A DNA stretch of 64,000 nucleotides, from contig NZ_VANR01000008.1 in NCBI RefSeq assembly GCF_005885675.1, positions 62,721-126,720 on the forward strand, in the 5' to 3' direction. Positions within the stretch are counted from its first letter, which is position 1. Every line of letters starts with the position of its first letter. The translations under genes and the position numbers were made by a program. Positions 29,910 through 38,196 of this stretch are shown here, piece after piece. A model generated the notes under the pieces. That model was not told where the DNA came from, did not search any database, and saw nothing but the letters and a program-made list of their open reading frames with translations. The DNA comes from Polaribacter aestuariivivens (GTDB lineage: Bacteria; Bacteroidota; Bacteroidia; Flavobacteriales; Flavobacteriaceae).

Positions 29910-32734
29910 TTCTTAGAAAAACCCATAAAATTATTATAAGTATCGCTGGCAAGTTTTTTTACCTTTTTGCTGCGATACTTTTTTATTGGTAATAAAACAG
30001 GAATGTAATTTTTATTTTTTGAAGCTGCAATCAACTCAACAATTAAAAAACGTAGGTGACTGCCTCCCATTCTCATTATTTTTTCTAAATACTTTTTCTC
30101 TGTTAGCAAACTCAATTCTATTATAGGTGAATTGTAATGCTTATCGTCAACTACATAATACTCTACAATTGGTAATACTTTTGTTTTTACCTCTGCTTGT
30201 AACAAGTTATCTAAAAATTCTAAAGAATTAATTTTAGCTTCTTTAATTTCACTTTTTATGCCCACAAAAGTCATGTTAATATCTTCTTCATTATAAAGCA
30301 TACTTAAAAGTTTAAATAAGCTTTCTAATGTGTTTTCTAACTCATGTTCTAATGCAGTTATTAAATTTTTTCTGGCTTCATAAATTTGTTGCTCTGCAGA
30401 AGATTTTTCATCAACTAACTCCTCATTAATAACATGTTGTATAGAGGTTATAATTTCTAAAATATTACGATAATAATTAGACTCTCTAACAATTTGATTT
30501 TTTATTAATTTTCTGGTAATTAACAAATTAGAACTTTTCTTTTTTAATTTTGCTAAGGAGTTTGATGCTGCTAAACGCGTAACACTGTTTTTATTTTTTA
30601 ATAAACGAATTAAAATTTTAACGGCATTTTCGTTATTAAAAGATTCTATAATTTTAGGAACATATTTTTTAATATTTCCTTTAATGTCATCTTCTTTATC
30701 AAGTTTTAAAATACTATCAATAATTTTTGGCCCATAGCTTTTTAAAGCCTTTATGGCTCTTTTTCTATGTTTTTTCTTAGCAGTTAAATTTAATAAATCT
30801 TCAATAAAAAGTTCATCAGATGTAATACCTGCAGCAATTGTAGCAAATTTTACTATATAGCTTTTTCTGTTAGATAAGTTTTCCTGAATGTAATGATAAT
30901 GGGTTACCATTCTCGCATTTGCAATGCTTATTAACAAGCCCGCAATTACTTCTTTTCTTACGGTATTTTCTTCTGCCTTAAACAGATGAATTTTATTGTT
31001 TAACCTATCTTTTAAATTATACTTTAATCCTAAAATTGAGTTTCTGGAATTTTGTTTAGCCAAAGCCATTAAAGCTCCGTTTGCAATATATTCGTTTTCG
31101 TGATCTAAATATTTTACAAAAAAGGAATCTTCATTTATGTGAGAGTTTTCTAAAATATACTCTAAGGCAACATATACTAACGTATCATCTTTCTCATAAA
31201 CTAAAGGTTTAATGTTGTTTAAAATTGAAGTATCTTCAATATTGTGTAAAAAATCAATAGCTTGTATTTTTACTTTATTAGATGGGTGTTTTAAAAGTTT
31301 TATGACTGATTTTTGAAATATTTTTGAATTAAAATCATTTAACCTTGAAATTACTTCTAAAATAGATTCTTCTTTGCCACTTTCTAAAATTCTTTTTATG
31401 TGTGTTATAGAATTTTCTTTATTCGCTTTTTTATCGTCATTTTCAGACAATAACGTTTTTTGGATATTTTTTTTAAAAGAATTGAAATAAGCTTCTCGCA
31501 AACGATAAATGAGTACAATCCAAATAAAAACGAAAAGTAAAATAATTACAGTAATGTAAGTGGTTTCTAAATCTAATCGTTTTATTAAAAATATTAATAA
31601 AAAACCTGCAATACCTGTAGCTATACTATCTACAGCAACATCTATATAAGATTTTGCTTGATTTTTTATCAGAATTGGAATAGGCATAATAGACAATTCT
31701 ACAGATGCTTTATTTATAGATTGTTTAAAACTACCATCTATACCTTTAATTAATACTAAAACCCATAATTCAGGAAAAGTTAAAAATAATAAACTACCTA
31801 AACCAATAGCTAAAGGTAAAATTAACAATGTTGATGATACACCTAATTTTGTAAGAATTTTATTTGTTAAAAACAATTGAATTGTTAAAGCTACAACGTT
31901 AAATGTCGAAAACCAAAATCCAAAAAAGGCAGCTAAATCATCAGAGTTAGGAATGGCTTTGTGAGCAAAGTCGCTAAATTGAAAATCTACTAATTTGGCA
32001 ACAATAACTCCAATTCCTGTAATAAATGCAATGTACGTAAGGTGTTTTGAATTTGCTATTAATTTTATAGACGAGCTTTCTAAAGTATCTTGTTTTGCAA
32101 TTACTTGCTTTCTTTTAAAAGTGTTTAAATATTTAATTCTTAATTCATATACTTTTTTTATGATAGGAATACAACCTAATAAAAGTATTGCTGCAATAAA
32201 AATTGCAGCTTCAGTACCAAAATTAGATGCAATAATACTTGTTAAATAACCTCCAAAAATACCACCTGCTATGGCTCCTGCTCCTATAAATCCAAAAATT
32301 CTTTTGGCTTCTCTTGCGTTAAAAACCATGTTGGCGAAAATCCAAAATTGTGAAGTAGCAATGACAGCAAATAATGAAATAAAAACATAATAAAAGTACA
32401 GTAGCCAATTACTAGTTAAAGAAAATTTTAAAATAATACTTAACCCTAAAAAAGCCAAACTAAATATTACCAGAGAAATAATTGCTACTTTAACTAGCGA
32501 CAATTTTCTAATAGCTCTGTTATAAAAATAAGATGTAGATACCGCAACAAATGCAACTAACAAGTAGCCAAAAGGTAAGTTATCTGCCCCTAATTTAGAT
32601 ACAAATAATGCGTTTACAGTTGGTTTTACTATTAATAAAACTGTAATTACAATAAAAATGTATAGTTGCATTAAAAAAGAGATGTATATTTCACCATCTC
32701 TTAATCCGAATGTTTTACTTAGTATCTTTTTCAC
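29906..32734 (-). CDS. Npt/TLC-like nucleotide transporter fused to HEAT repeats
   Basis: A 942-residue protein starting with GTG (MKKILSKTFGLRDGE). Residues 1-430 contain about 12 membrane helices and resemble the Npt1/Npt2 (ADP,ATP carrier, TLC) group of the MFS-like superfamily: an Arg/Lys-bearing first helix region, the AREAKRIFGFIGAGAIAGGIFGG segment and KGIDGSFKQSINKASVEL in the second half. Residues 440-940 are helical pairs of HEAT type (for example NSVTRLAASNSLAKL, ENEYIANGALMALAKQ). The transported molecule is not certain. A second serine hydrolase gene lies 23 bases upstream on the same strand, and the 3' end overlaps the convergent hydrolase gene by 4 bases. Confidence 0.65.
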   Translation of the reverse strand: MKKILSKTFGLRDGEIYISFLMQLYIFIVITVLLIVKPTVNALFVSKLGADNLPFGYLLVAFVAVSTSYFYNRAIRKLSLVKVAIISLVIFSLAFLGLSIILKFSLTSNWLLYFYYVFISLFAVIATSQFWIFANMVFNAREAKRIFGFIGAGAIAGGIFGGYLTSIIASNFGTEAAIFIAAILLLGCIPIIKKVYELRIKYLNTFKRKQVIAKQDTLESSSIKLIANSKHLTYIAFITGIGVIVAKLVDFQFSDFAHKAIPNSDDLAAFFGFWFSTFNVVALTIQLFLTNKILTKLGVSSTLLILPLAIGLGSLLFLTFPELWVLVLIKGIDGSFKQSINKASVELSIMPIPILIKNQAKSYIDVAVDSIATGIAGFLLIFLIKRLDLETTYITVIILLFVFIWIVLIYRLREAYFNSFKKNIQKTLLSENDDKKANKENSITHIKRILESGKEESILEVISRLNDFNSKIFQKSVIKLLKHPSNKVKIQAIDFLHNIEDTSILNNIKPLVYEKDDTLVYVALEYILENSHINEDSFFVKYLDHENEYIANGALMALAKQNSRNSILGLKYNLKDRLNNKIHLFKAEENTVRKEVIAGLLISIANARMVTHYHYIQENLSNRKSYIVKFATIAAGITSDELFIEDLLNLTAKKKHRKRAIKALKSYGPKIIDSILKLDKEDDIKGNIKKYVPKIIESFNNENAVKILIRLLKNKNSVTRLAASNSLAKLKKKSSNLLITRKLIKNQIVRESNYYRNILEIITSIQHVINEELVDEKSSAEQQIYEARKNLITALEHELENTLESLFKLLSMLYNEEDINMTFVGIKSEIKEAKINSLEFLDNLLQAEVKTKVLPIVEYYVVDDKHYNSPIIELSLLTEKKYLEKIMRMGGSHLRFLIVELIAASKNKNYIPVLLPIKKYRSKKVKKLASDTYNNFMGFSKN

Positions 32735-32757
32735 TTTTTATAGTTCAATTTTTAGCA

Positions 32758-33717
32758 CTATAAAGAACGTGATTTATTTAATACTTTTTCTAATGGTCTT
32801 ACTAAATTTCTAATTATTTGTTCACCATAATCATTGTCAACTAAAGCCACAATAATATATTTTCTTTCTGGACCCCAAACCAATGCAGAATCTGAATGGT
32901 AATTTCTCCAAGAACCCGATTTTCTGTACACATCTGCTTTAGGTGCTACAATATCTAGTGTGTTCACAAATTTGTGATGTAAAGCTGGATCTTTCATAAT
33001 TTCTAACATTTCAGTAGATTTTTCTGTAGAAATTAAATTCCCCATTGCTAATTGATAGTAAAAATTACAAACTTGTCTTGTTGTAGCTGCATGACTTAAG
33101 CCTTTTATAGGGTCTGGATTTCTTTTTCCAGCAGCTGCATATCTTTTTCCAACCCATAAACCTCCACCAACTTTTTCGTCATAAAGTTTAATTGTTGGTG
33201 CTCTTAAAACCTCTTCAATTTTTTTATATCCTAGCCTATCAATCATTCTAGTAGATGCTCTATTGTTAGATTTACTAATCATTAATCGTAAATCTTCTCT
33301 TATTTCTTCAGAATCTTTTAGTTCTCCTTTATCTAACGCATCCATTGCTGCCAATAAAATTGCTATTTTTGGTAAACTTGCAGCGTACATCATAAAGTTA
33401 TCATTCAAACCTGCATATTTAAATTTTGTAGAATCACTTAAATCTACAATTCCAATGGACATTTGTTTCCCTTTTATTAGTCGTCTCCAAGTTTTATTTT
33501 TATAAATTTCTTTTTCTAAAATTTTTTGAAGTTCTGAGCTTTCAATTTCTGCAATAGGTGTAATATCTCTATATAAATTGATTGGCAACTCACTATTGTA
33601 GTTTTTACCATAACTCTTTTTTTCTATAATAGAGTTTTGAGATTGCCCTGTAAAAGACAACATAATTAATAAAATGGTACATATAAATTTATTGTTTGTT
33701 GTAAACATTATAATCAT
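32758..33717 (-). CDS. Second exported class A beta-lactamase-fold serine hydrolase
   Basis: About 319 residues from the ATG at 33717. Starts at 33708 or further upstream (33729, 33762) are possible. I chose it because MIIMFTTNNKFICTILLIML followed by SFTGQSQ makes a signal peptide. Active-site elements: SLPK (about residues 114-117) in MYAASLPKIAILLAAMD, SNN in ISKSNNRAS, and KSGS in VYRKSGSWRNY. The length is close to true class A enzymes, and WVGKRYAAAGKRNPDP is a family-like omega-region insert lacking the classical ExxLN. It is probably the first gene of a two-gene transcript with the Npt-like transporter. Confidence 0.78.
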   Translation of the reverse strand: MIIMFTTNNKFICTILLIMLSFTGQSQNSIIEKKSYGKNYNSELPINLYRDITPIAEIESSELQKILEKEIYKNKTWRRLIKGKQMSIGIVDLSDSTKFKYAGLNDNFMMYAASLPKIAILLAAMDALDKGELKDSEEIREDLRLMISKSNNRASTRMIDRLGYKKIEEVLRAPTIKLYDEKVGGGLWVGKRYAAAGKRNPDPIKGLSHAATTRQVCNFYYQLAMGNLISTEKSTEMLEIMKDPALHHKFVNTLDIVAPKADVYRKSGSWRNYHSDSALVWGPERKYIIVALVDNDYGEQIIRNLVRPLEKVLNKSRSL

Positions 33718-33740
33718 TTTTAAATTCATAATATAATACA

Positions 33741-33748
33741 CAAAATTA
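33741..33748 (-). promoter_or_regulatory. Candidate -7 box for the hydrolase-transporter pair
   Basis: TAATTTTG on the minus strand is a full TAnnTTTG match about 24 bases before the chosen start; no TTG at -33 spacing. Confidence 0.4.
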
Positions 33749-33793
33749 ACACCAAAACACAACTGTAGAGTGTTAATATTTTACAAAAATATT

Positions 33794-34285
33794 TTAAATA
33801 CTTACTCTTTTAGGAGTTGTTGGGTTAAAGCCAAAGTTAGATTCTGGTAATTCAATTTGTAAATTGTAAATTAAATACCCTACAGTTGCGTAATGATGTG
33901 TAATGTGGCTTTGTGCTTGCATTAAAATTGCTGCCAAAGATTTTTTTACAGTTACATTACCCAAACCTAAATCGTCTGTTACTAAAAGTTGTTTATTTAA
34001 ATCTGCATCTTTTAAACTTTTTAGTTTTGAAATTGTCGTTTGAAAATACTCAACCCCCACATTTGTGTGTTTTTCTGCAAGTTCGTTTCTATCTCTTTTT
34101 GTTAAATTTACTTCTCCAGTTTCTAAACCTTTAAATATGCAAGAAAACATATCTAGTGCATGACGCATATGACATCCAATACTTGAGTAGTAAGGTGCTA
34201 TTGAGTTATTACTGTATTGTTCGTCTGTAAGTGTGTTTAATAATTTAATTCCTTTTTGTAAATTTTGCTCTATAGCTTCAATCAT
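33794..34285 (-). CDS. DinB-family (YfiT-like) protein
   Basis: A 163-residue four-helix bundle protein. The start at 34285 (MIEAIEQNLQKG) is preferred over 34318, which adds a non-conserved tail. Metal-binding histidines of the DinB/YfiT fold are visible: SSIGCHMRHALDMF after helix two and QSHITHHYATVGYL in the last helix. Such proteins are thiol- or metal-dependent transferases or hydrolases; the substrate is unknown. It stands alone on the minus strand, divergent from the sigma-54-like promoter at 34433. Confidence 0.8.
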   Translation of the reverse strand: MIEAIEQNLQKGIKLLNTLTDEQYSNNSIAPYYSSIGCHMRHALDMFSCIFKGLETGEVNLTKRDRNELAEKHTNVGVEYFQTTISKLKSLKDADLNKQLLVTDDLGLGNVTVKKSLAAILMQAQSHITHHYATVGYLIYNLQIELPESNFGFNPTTPKRVSI

Positions 34286-34432
34286 ATAGTAATTTTTAAT
34301 TTTGGTCGTGAAAACCACTTTAAATTTACAGGTTCTTTATCAATATAAAAAATTTTTAATTTACTGATAATAAACAAATTAAATAAATTATTTATATCAA
34401 AAACCCAAATTCATTATTAAAAATATTTTTTT

Positions 34433-34448
34433 TTGGCACGTTCTTTGA
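34433..34448 (+). promoter_or_regulatory. Sigma-54 (RpoN)-like -24/-12 promoter
   Basis: TTGGCACG followed by TTCT and TTGA gives the -24 GG and a -12 element with the right 10-base step (TGGCAC-N5-TTG, A replacing the usual C after G). It lies 69 bases before the ATG of the next gene; no TAnnTTTG box is seen there. Confidence 0.6.
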
Positions 34449-34516
34449 AAACCTATTAATCAAATACGGAAGCCGAAAAGTATTTAGAGTAGGCAAAACC
34501 CTTTAAATCATATATT

Positions 34517-35467
34517 ATGAAAAAAGGTATACTTATATTATTAGGAATGTTCATGATGGTTTCTACTGTTGAAGCCAAAAATGGCAACTCACTACCAAAC
34601 AGCTATTGGATTAATTATGATTATAATAATTCTGTAAATTTTACAGAGCGTGGAATTGAATTTTTTGTTTTTTTAAATGGAGAGTTTGACTTTAACACAC
34701 ACTATTATGACGATTTTTATGGAAATAGAATAAGAACAAGTGGTGTTCGAATTGATAGAGATTTCAGGGGAAGAATTAGACGTGTTGGAAATGTATTTAT
34801 CAATTATGATATTAGAGGAAATGTAACAAGAGTTGGAAATGTTTTTTTAAGATATTACAGAGATCGTTTGATCAGAGTTGGAAATCTAAGAATAGATTAT
34901 GATAGACGTGGTTATCCAAACTTTTATGGTTTTGTAAAAAACAATTACTATAACTATAATGGGGTAAATATTAATTTAAATTTAGGTATTATTTATAACT
35001 ACGATGATGCTTTCTTTTATAGAAATGATTTTGGTAGAAACTATACGAAATTTAGAGAAGATAGTAGGTATTTTTACTACAAAGCAAACAGAAATGCAAA
35101 AGTTGGTAAAAGAAATAAAATTTTAAAAAGAAGAAAACCAGCTATAAGTAATAGAAATAATAGTACTTATGATAGAAGTGAAAATTTCTCTTACAGAAGA
35201 ACAGATTCTCGTAAAAGTCCTGTTACAACTTCTAGAAGACAAACTACAGTAAATTCAAATAGATATGTAACACCAAATACTAGAAATAGTTCTAATTCCA
35301 CTACAAGAGGTAGTACAAATACAACTAGAAGAAGTTCAAGCTCTATTAGTGATAAAAGAACTAGCATTATTAAAGAAAAAGTAAAAAAACCAAATAGAGT
35401 TGTGAGAAAAACTAATGAGAAAAAAAGAGATAACAACTCTAAAAAAACAAGAAGAAGAAAAAATTAA
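34517..35467 (+). CDS. Secreted Tyr/Arg/Asn-rich repeat protein, function unknown
   Basis: A 316-residue protein with a signal peptide (MKKGILILLGMFMMVSTVEA). The middle (about residues 65-140) has three short repeats of the form R-V/I-G-N-V-F-I-N-Y-D-x-R-G, ending YDRRGYPNFYG. The C-terminal 120 residues are a very basic Ser/Arg/Thr/Asn low-complexity tail with a Lys/Arg-rich end. Such composition suggests binding to polyanions such as surface polysaccharide or nucleic acid. It stands behind the sigma-54-like promoter and ends before a bidirectional terminator. No enzyme motif is visible. Confidence 0.65.
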   Translation: MKKGILILLGMFMMVSTVEAKNGNSLPNSYWINYDYNNSVNFTERGIEFFVFLNGEFDFNTHYYDDFYGNRIRTSGVRIDRDFRGRIRRVGNVFINYDIRGNVTRVGNVFLRYYRDRLIRVGNLRIDYDRRGYPNFYGFVKNNYYNYNGVNINLNLGIIYNYDDAFFYRNDFGRNYTKFREDSRYFYYKANRNAKVGKRNKILKRRKPAISNRNNSTYDRSENFSYRRTDSRKSPVTTSRRQTTVNSNRYVTPNTRNSSNSTTRGSTNTTRRSSSSISDKRTSIIKEKVKKPNRVVRKTNEKKRDNNSKKTRRRKN

Positions 35468-35584
35468 AACAGGTATTTATACCTATAAGTAATAAAAGAT
35501 AATGTAATAAATTTGTTATAGTACTTTTTTCGAATTAAGTGCTCATTAAACATTTCTTTTATTGCGAAAGAAAAAGTAGAAGTT

Positions 35585-35619
35585 AAAAGCCCCATTTCTA
35601 AATGAAATGGGGCTTTTTA
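35585..35619. terminator. Bidirectional terminator between convergent genes
   Basis: Perfect 14-bp stem AAAAGCCCCATTTC/GAAATGGGGCTTTT with loop TAAAT and T runs on both strands. It serves the repeat-protein gene (plus) and the subtilisin gene (minus, stop at 35638). Confidence 0.93.
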
Positions 35620-35637
35620 ATATTATTTAAAAAATAA

Positions 35638-36873
35638 TTAATTATGTGAAGCTATTGGATCTGAATTTCCATCTGGATCGTTATTAACTGTACCACTAGA
35701 AACAACGTTTCCTAACAGTAACAACCCACATACATGTGGTGATGCCATAGAAGTTCCACTAATTGTATTATAACCTCCACTTTTCCAAGTAGATTTTACA
35801 GCTACACCTGGAGCAGCGTAATCTACAGGTGTTCCATAATTAGAAAAAGATGCCCAGTTATCATTAATATCCATTGCAGATACAGTATAAACATTTGGAT
35901 GATTAACTCTTGCTGGAGAATAAAATTCAGCATCGTCACTAGAATTACCAGCAGCAATTGCTAACTTGATACCTAATCCTGCCACATTTAATACTGCATT
36001 ATCTATAGCAGAATCTGTATATCTAGATCTTGGACCTAAACTCATATTAACAGCATCTCCAGCAGCAGCATTTGCAGCTACATAATCTAAAGCCTGAACA
36101 GTCCATGAAAAACTTCCACTACCTCTACTATCTAAAACTTTTAAAGCTACAATGTTTGCTCCTGGTGCAACACCAATAACCCCTAAAGAATTATCTAAAG
36201 CAGCAACAGTTCCAGCAACATGAGTTCCATGACCATTTCCATCATCTGCAGATTTTGAATCTTTTCCTGAAGCAACAAAAGTTCTACTTCTAGCAACATC
36301 TACATTGATATCTTCGTGATCTAAATCTACACCTGAATCTATTATCCAAGCAGTTAAACCAGAGCCATCTATAGCTCCACCAACTCTTGTAATACCCCAA
36401 GGAGTTTCTTGTGCTGAACTACCTCCACCATCATTACCACCTTTTGGACCTTTTCCTGATGGTGGTGCCAAAGTAATTAAATAATCTTCTTCGATAGATT
36501 TTACTCTTGAATCACGTCTTAGTTTTTCTAGTTGAGAATCTGAAAGTTCTGCAACAAAACCTTCTAATGCATAACCAAATGTTGCTTTAAGTTTAGTTTG
36601 TTCAATATTTAATTTTTGGAATTTTTGAGAAAATTCGCTTTTCATTTGTTTCATTGAAGTTTCATAAGCTAGTTTAGAACCTTTAAATTTAGGTTTTTCT
36701 AAAGTACCTTCTACTAAGGTTACGATATATTGCCCTTTGATTGGTTCAAAACTATCTTTTAAAACATTTCCTTGTGATAAATTTAAATCTGAATCAGATT
36801 CATTGGAGGAACAGCTAAACATTACAATACTAATAGTAAAAATAGCTAAGTACTTGAAAGAATTAAATTTCAT
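35638..36873 (-). CDS. Subtilisin-like (S8) serine protease, lipoprotein
   Basis: A 411-residue secreted protease. The signal ends in lipobox VMFSC with Cys21, so the enzyme is probably lipid-anchored. Residues about 47-133 form an I9-type propeptide (GQYIVTLVEG...VKSIEEDYLI), followed by a Gly-rich linker with a G/P run. The catalytic domain has Asp179 (IIDSGVDLDHE), His215 (DGNGHGTHVAGT), the oxyanion Asn310 (IAAGNSSDD) and Ser375 (SGTSMASPH). It is proteinase-K-like and ends soon after the catalytic Ser, with no type IX secretion C-terminal domain. Confidence 0.93.
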   Translation of the reverse strand: MKFNSFKYLAIFTISIVMFSCSSNESDSDLNLSQGNVLKDSFEPIKGQYIVTLVEGTLEKPKFKGSKLAYETSMKQMKSEFSQKFQKLNIEQTKLKATFGYALEGFVAELSDSQLEKLRRDSRVKSIEEDYLITLAPPSGKGPKGGNDGGGSSAQETPWGITRVGGAIDGSGLTAWIIDSGVDLDHEDINVDVARSRTFVASGKDSKSADDGNGHGTHVAGTVAALDNSLGVIGVAPGANIVALKVLDSRGSGSFSWTVQALDYVAANAAAGDAVNMSLGPRSRYTDSAIDNAVLNVAGLGIKLAIAAGNSSDDAEFYSPARVNHPNVYTVSAMDINDNWASFSNYGTPVDYAAPGVAVKSTWKSGGYNTISGTSMASPHVCGLLLLGNVVSSGTVNNDPDGNSDPIASHN

Positions 36874-36943
36874 TTTTTAATTGATTTTAGTTAATTTAAT
36901 ATTTGTTTTTATAAAAACTTAGGCAATATATATAAATTTTTAA

Positions 36944-36951
36944 CAAAAATA
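36944..36951 (-). promoter_or_regulatory. Candidate -7 promoter box for the S8 protease
   Basis: TATTTTTG on the minus strand is a full TAnnTTTG match about 70 bases before the protease ATG, leaving a leader of about 65 bases. Confidence 0.45.
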
Positions 36952-37036
36952 AAATTAAATAATGAATAAATTATGAAAAATTATGATACTACATTAAGTA
37001 TTGAAAAGAGTTATTATTATAACTATAATAATTATT

Positions 37037-37288
37037 TCAACTCTCCAATTTAATTGATAATTTGTGATTTTTTTTCTTCTCAATCTTACAAAAGGTTCTT
37101 CCTACATTTTCAGCTTTTTTCTTAGTAATTTTTTTAATTTTTGATTTGCATATTTTTAAACCTCTACAGTTCTTTTTTAAATGATAGGTTTTACTTGATT
37201 TAGTCATACAAATGAAAACATCTGTTTTCTTAGTTTGGAAGGCTGTGGTTATAAAAATTATTGATAAAGCTATGAGTAGATTTTTCAT
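37037..37288 (-). CDS. Small exported Cys/Lys-rich protein
   Basis: An 83-residue protein with a signal peptide (MKNLLIALSIIFITTAFQ). The mature part has the pattern YHLKKNCRGLKICKSKI...AENVGRTFCKIE. This H-x(4)-C ... C pattern is close to that in the first half of the protein at 41576 (YHLSSCRMV...LTPCKIC) and could bind metal. It is the last gene of a tight minus-strand operon (8-base gap to the vWA lipoprotein). Function unknown. Confidence 0.65.
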   Translation of the reverse strand: MKNLLIALSIIFITTAFQTKKTDVFICMTKSSKTYHLKKNCRGLKICKSKIKKITKKKAENVGRTFCKIEKKKNHKLSIKLES

Positions 37289-37296
37289 TGAATAAC

Positions 37297-38190
37297 TTAT
37301 TTGCTTTCAAAGATAAACTTTCTTATTATTTTTTCTGTATTTGATGGCAAATCTGTATTTTTTGTATCAAATTTCTTTACATTCATTTCTTTGAACCATT
37401 TTTCAAAATAGCTATGAATAATCTCTTCGTCATTTAAATTTCCTTCATAAGGATTTATACCTAAAACTAAAATCTCTAAATTACTTAAATCTTTAACATT
37501 AGAAATATACCCAAAATCTTTTATAGGTATATCTACATTTGAAATTCTATTATTCTTGATGAAATTATGAGTTAAATAACTGCTTCTATTTCCATTTCTT
37601 TTCTTCGAGTTTTTATGATACATATAACCATCTGTTAAAATAATTAGTATATTTCTATATCCATCTTCAACACAATAATCTTCTACTTTATTTTTAAAAA
37701 AACGCCAAATATCAGAACCAATATAACTATTATCTTTAATTGCTGACTCGTAAATAGATTCTGTTATTTTTTCATATTTTTTAGAAGTTTGTAAAATTGA
37801 GTTTCTTTTTGCATTGCTTCTGGTAAAATTAATTTTTAAATCTTTAATTTTCTTATTAAGCTCTTTTTCTTCTGGCTCTGGATCAATAAAAAGTTGAATT
37901 TTATCATTTATTCTTCTTGTTTTCTTATTCCTTACATGAATTTCAAAAGTTTGTGCTATGGATTTAATATATCCAATATCTCTTTTGTAAATATCCATAG
38001 TATTATTTGGGTGTAATTTGGGGTTTATTCTATCAGATAAATCTAAAAGAATACTAATATTTAAATTAGATTTTTTTCCTAATAATTTTACTGTTTCATA
38101 TTCAGACTGTTCAAGAACTTCATCTTTAATCTTATCTTTTTTACAAGAAATTCCTAATATGAGAAAAAGTACTAAAATTATATTTTTCAT
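37297..38190 (-). CDS. vWA-like lipoprotein
   Basis: A 297-residue lipoprotein (signal MKNIILVLFLILGISC, lipobox GISC). After a short linker the sequence reads SILLDLSDRI, a divergent MIDAS-like DxSD motif at the first strand of a von Willebrand A-type fold. RNILIILTDGYMY matches the later strand with its Asp-Gly. The region between contains charged helices and a loop rich in Lys/Asn. It would therefore be an extracytoplasmic protein-binding module. It follows the coiled-coil membrane protein gene by 6 bases, which suggests partnership. Not enough is visible to name a family. Confidence 0.6.
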   Translation of the reverse strand: MKNIILVLFLILGISCKKDKIKDEVLEQSEYETVKLLGKKSNLNISILLDLSDRINPKLHPNNTMDIYKRDIGYIKSIAQTFEIHVRNKKTRRINDKIQLFIDPEPEEKELNKKIKDLKINFTRSNAKRNSILQTSKKYEKITESIYESAIKDNSYIGSDIWRFFKNKVEDYCVEDGYRNILIILTDGYMYHKNSKKRNGNRSSYLTHNFIKNNRISNVDIPIKDFGYISNVKDLSNLEILVLGINPYEGNLNDEEIIHSYFEKWFKEMNVKKFDTKNTDLPSNTEKIIRKFIFESK

Positions 38191-38196
38191 AACAAA

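Noticed and set aside
28596-33717. True beta-lactamase resistance genes
   Set aside because: SxxK/SNN/KSG are present, but the omega-loop Glu motif and usual length are not both met, and context is not resistance-related.
35191-35436. Minus-strand frame within the basic tail of the 34517 gene
   Set aside because: It is the complement of a low-complexity Arg/Ser/Asn tail; Leu-rich composition is a by-product.
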